Shown: one piece after another, positions 19,752-20,248 of the stretch
Numbering within the stretch: position 1 is the first letter of the stretch
Layout of the letters: the number at the start of each line of letters is the position of its first letter
Virus record (IMG/VR): IMGVR_UViG_3300037070_003705
Coordinates: 1 to 20,248 of that record
From: a virus
Length of the DNA: 20,248 nucleotides
Strand: one strand, 5' to 3'
Notes under the pieces: generated by a model
Databases searched by the model: none
What the model saw: only the letters and a program-made list of their open reading frames with translations
Told to the model about the DNA's origin: nothing
Made by a program: the position numbers and the translations under genes

Positions 19752-20248
19752 ATGAAGACTCGACGGTTCAAGTTCGGGACCCGCACGCTGACGACCGGCG
19801 CCCCCTTCTGCGCGCCGTGCGTCGCGGAAGAGATGCAGGCGCAGACGGCAGCGGTCACGCGCTCGCAGTTCGGGCCGAGCGGCGTCACCGTGCCCGAGGT
19901 TCCGGCCGAGCAGTCTGCCGACCCGACCGTCGCGCGATGGTCCGGTGTGATCGCCGTCGAGGGTGTGATGACCGGCGACGGGCGCATGATCGAGGTCGGC
20001 GCGCTGCGTTGGGACGACCTGCCGCTGCCACTGCGATGGGACATCGAGGACGACGGCGCGCACGCTGGCGCGGTGGTCGTCGGCCTCATTGAGACCGTGA
20101 CCCGTCAGGATGGCGGCAACATCTTCGCCACCGGGTTCATCGACCTCGTGTCGGACAACGGCTGGCAGGCCGCCACGCTCGCCGACAAGGGCATGCTGCG
20201 CGGCGTGAGCATCGACCCCGACGAGTTCGACTTCGAGATCCGCGTGAA
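19752..20248 (+). CDS. Capsid maturation protease, 3' partial
   Basis: The frame from ATG 19752 is open to the window end (165 residues visible). The segment WSGVIAVEGVMTGDGRMIEV, then ALRWDDLPLPLRWD, GAHAGAVVVGLIETVTR and FATGFIDLVS is the N-terminal part of actinophage prohead proteases, which cleave scaffold and capsid subunits during head maturation. The His in GAHAGA is a likely catalytic-site residue by analogy. A Cys pair (FCAPC) lies near the N-terminus. The gene belongs after portal and MuF in the usual order and is separated from them here by the inverted cassette. Confidence 0.85.
   Translation, partial: MKTRRFKFGTRTLTTGAPFCAPCVAEEMQAQTAAVTRSQFGPSGVTVPEVPAEQSADPTVARWSGVIAVEGVMTGDGRMIEVGALRWDDLPLPLRWDIEDDGAHAGAVVVGLIETVTRQDGGNIFATGFIDLVSDNGWQAATLADKGMLRGVSIDPDEFDFEIRV

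Noticed and set aside
19493-20089. 198-aa minus-strand form of the 54-aa gene
   Set aside because: The extra N-terminal part is antisense to the capsid protease, and a strong Shine-Dalgarno directly before the ATG at 19657 marks the true start.
1-20248. tRNA genes, CRISPR arrays, integrase or att sites
   Set aside because: I looked for cloverleaf-like segments, regular spaced repeats and tyrosine or serine recombinase motifs and saw none. The only repeat cluster (9091-9410) has irregular spacing and palindromic units, unlike a CRISPR.

Overview
The window is a stretch of a tailed double-stranded DNA phage (or prophage) of an actinobacterium. The DNA is GC-rich and tightly packed. Most genes overlap by 4-8 bases, and GTG and TTG starts are common. 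A WhiB-type Fe-S regulator, a family essentially confined to actinobacteria and their phages, is encoded among unmistakable phage genes (terminase, portal, MuF-like protein, capsid maturation protease). I cannot name the phage or the host genus from the sequence alone.

Positions 1-9089 (+ strand) are a replication/recombination module. In order they hold an SF2 helicase (5' end outside the window), an HNH nuclease in frame with a Cas4/RecB-like PD-(D/E)XK exonuclease, a small acidic protein with an SSB-like tail, a family A DNA polymerase with 3'-5' exonuclease, a stand-alone degenerate prim-pol domain, a 59-aa excisionase-type HTH protein, a 76-aa helical protein, and a 778-aa prim-pol/RecA-like primase-helicase.

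Positions 9090-9579 carry no convincing large gene. They are visibly AT-richer than the surroundings and packed with TTCCGGAA palindromes, a 17-bp direct repeat with an inverted partial copy, a 16-bp repeat and a hairpin. This is the best candidate for a replication origin or multi-operator control region. It is followed by the best-looking promoter in the window.

Positions 9580-14112 form one overlapping gene chain: endonuclease VII, WhiB, several small unknown genes (some with zinc-binding Cys patterns), an Ea22-like protein, terminase small subunit, two tiny genes and terminase large subunit. A free-standing HNH endonuclease with a duplicated Cys-rich module (14149-14790) and a strong intrinsic terminator (15015-15055) separate this chain from the head genes.

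Positions 15076-18311 encode a DUF1360-like membrane protein, a small Cys protein, the portal, a two-TM protein and a MuF-like minor head protein. A cassette of five small minus-strand genes (18308-19657), four of them Cys-rich or operon-linked, then interrupts the head operon. The capsid maturation protease starts at 19752 and runs off the window.

The most unusual observations are the repeat-dense region, the HNH-exonuclease fusion, the tandem active/degenerate prim-pol pair, two hairpins sharing a loop sequence, the inverted cassette, and several genes whose ATG lies 6-7 bases after a TANNNT hexamer, suggesting leaderless transcripts.
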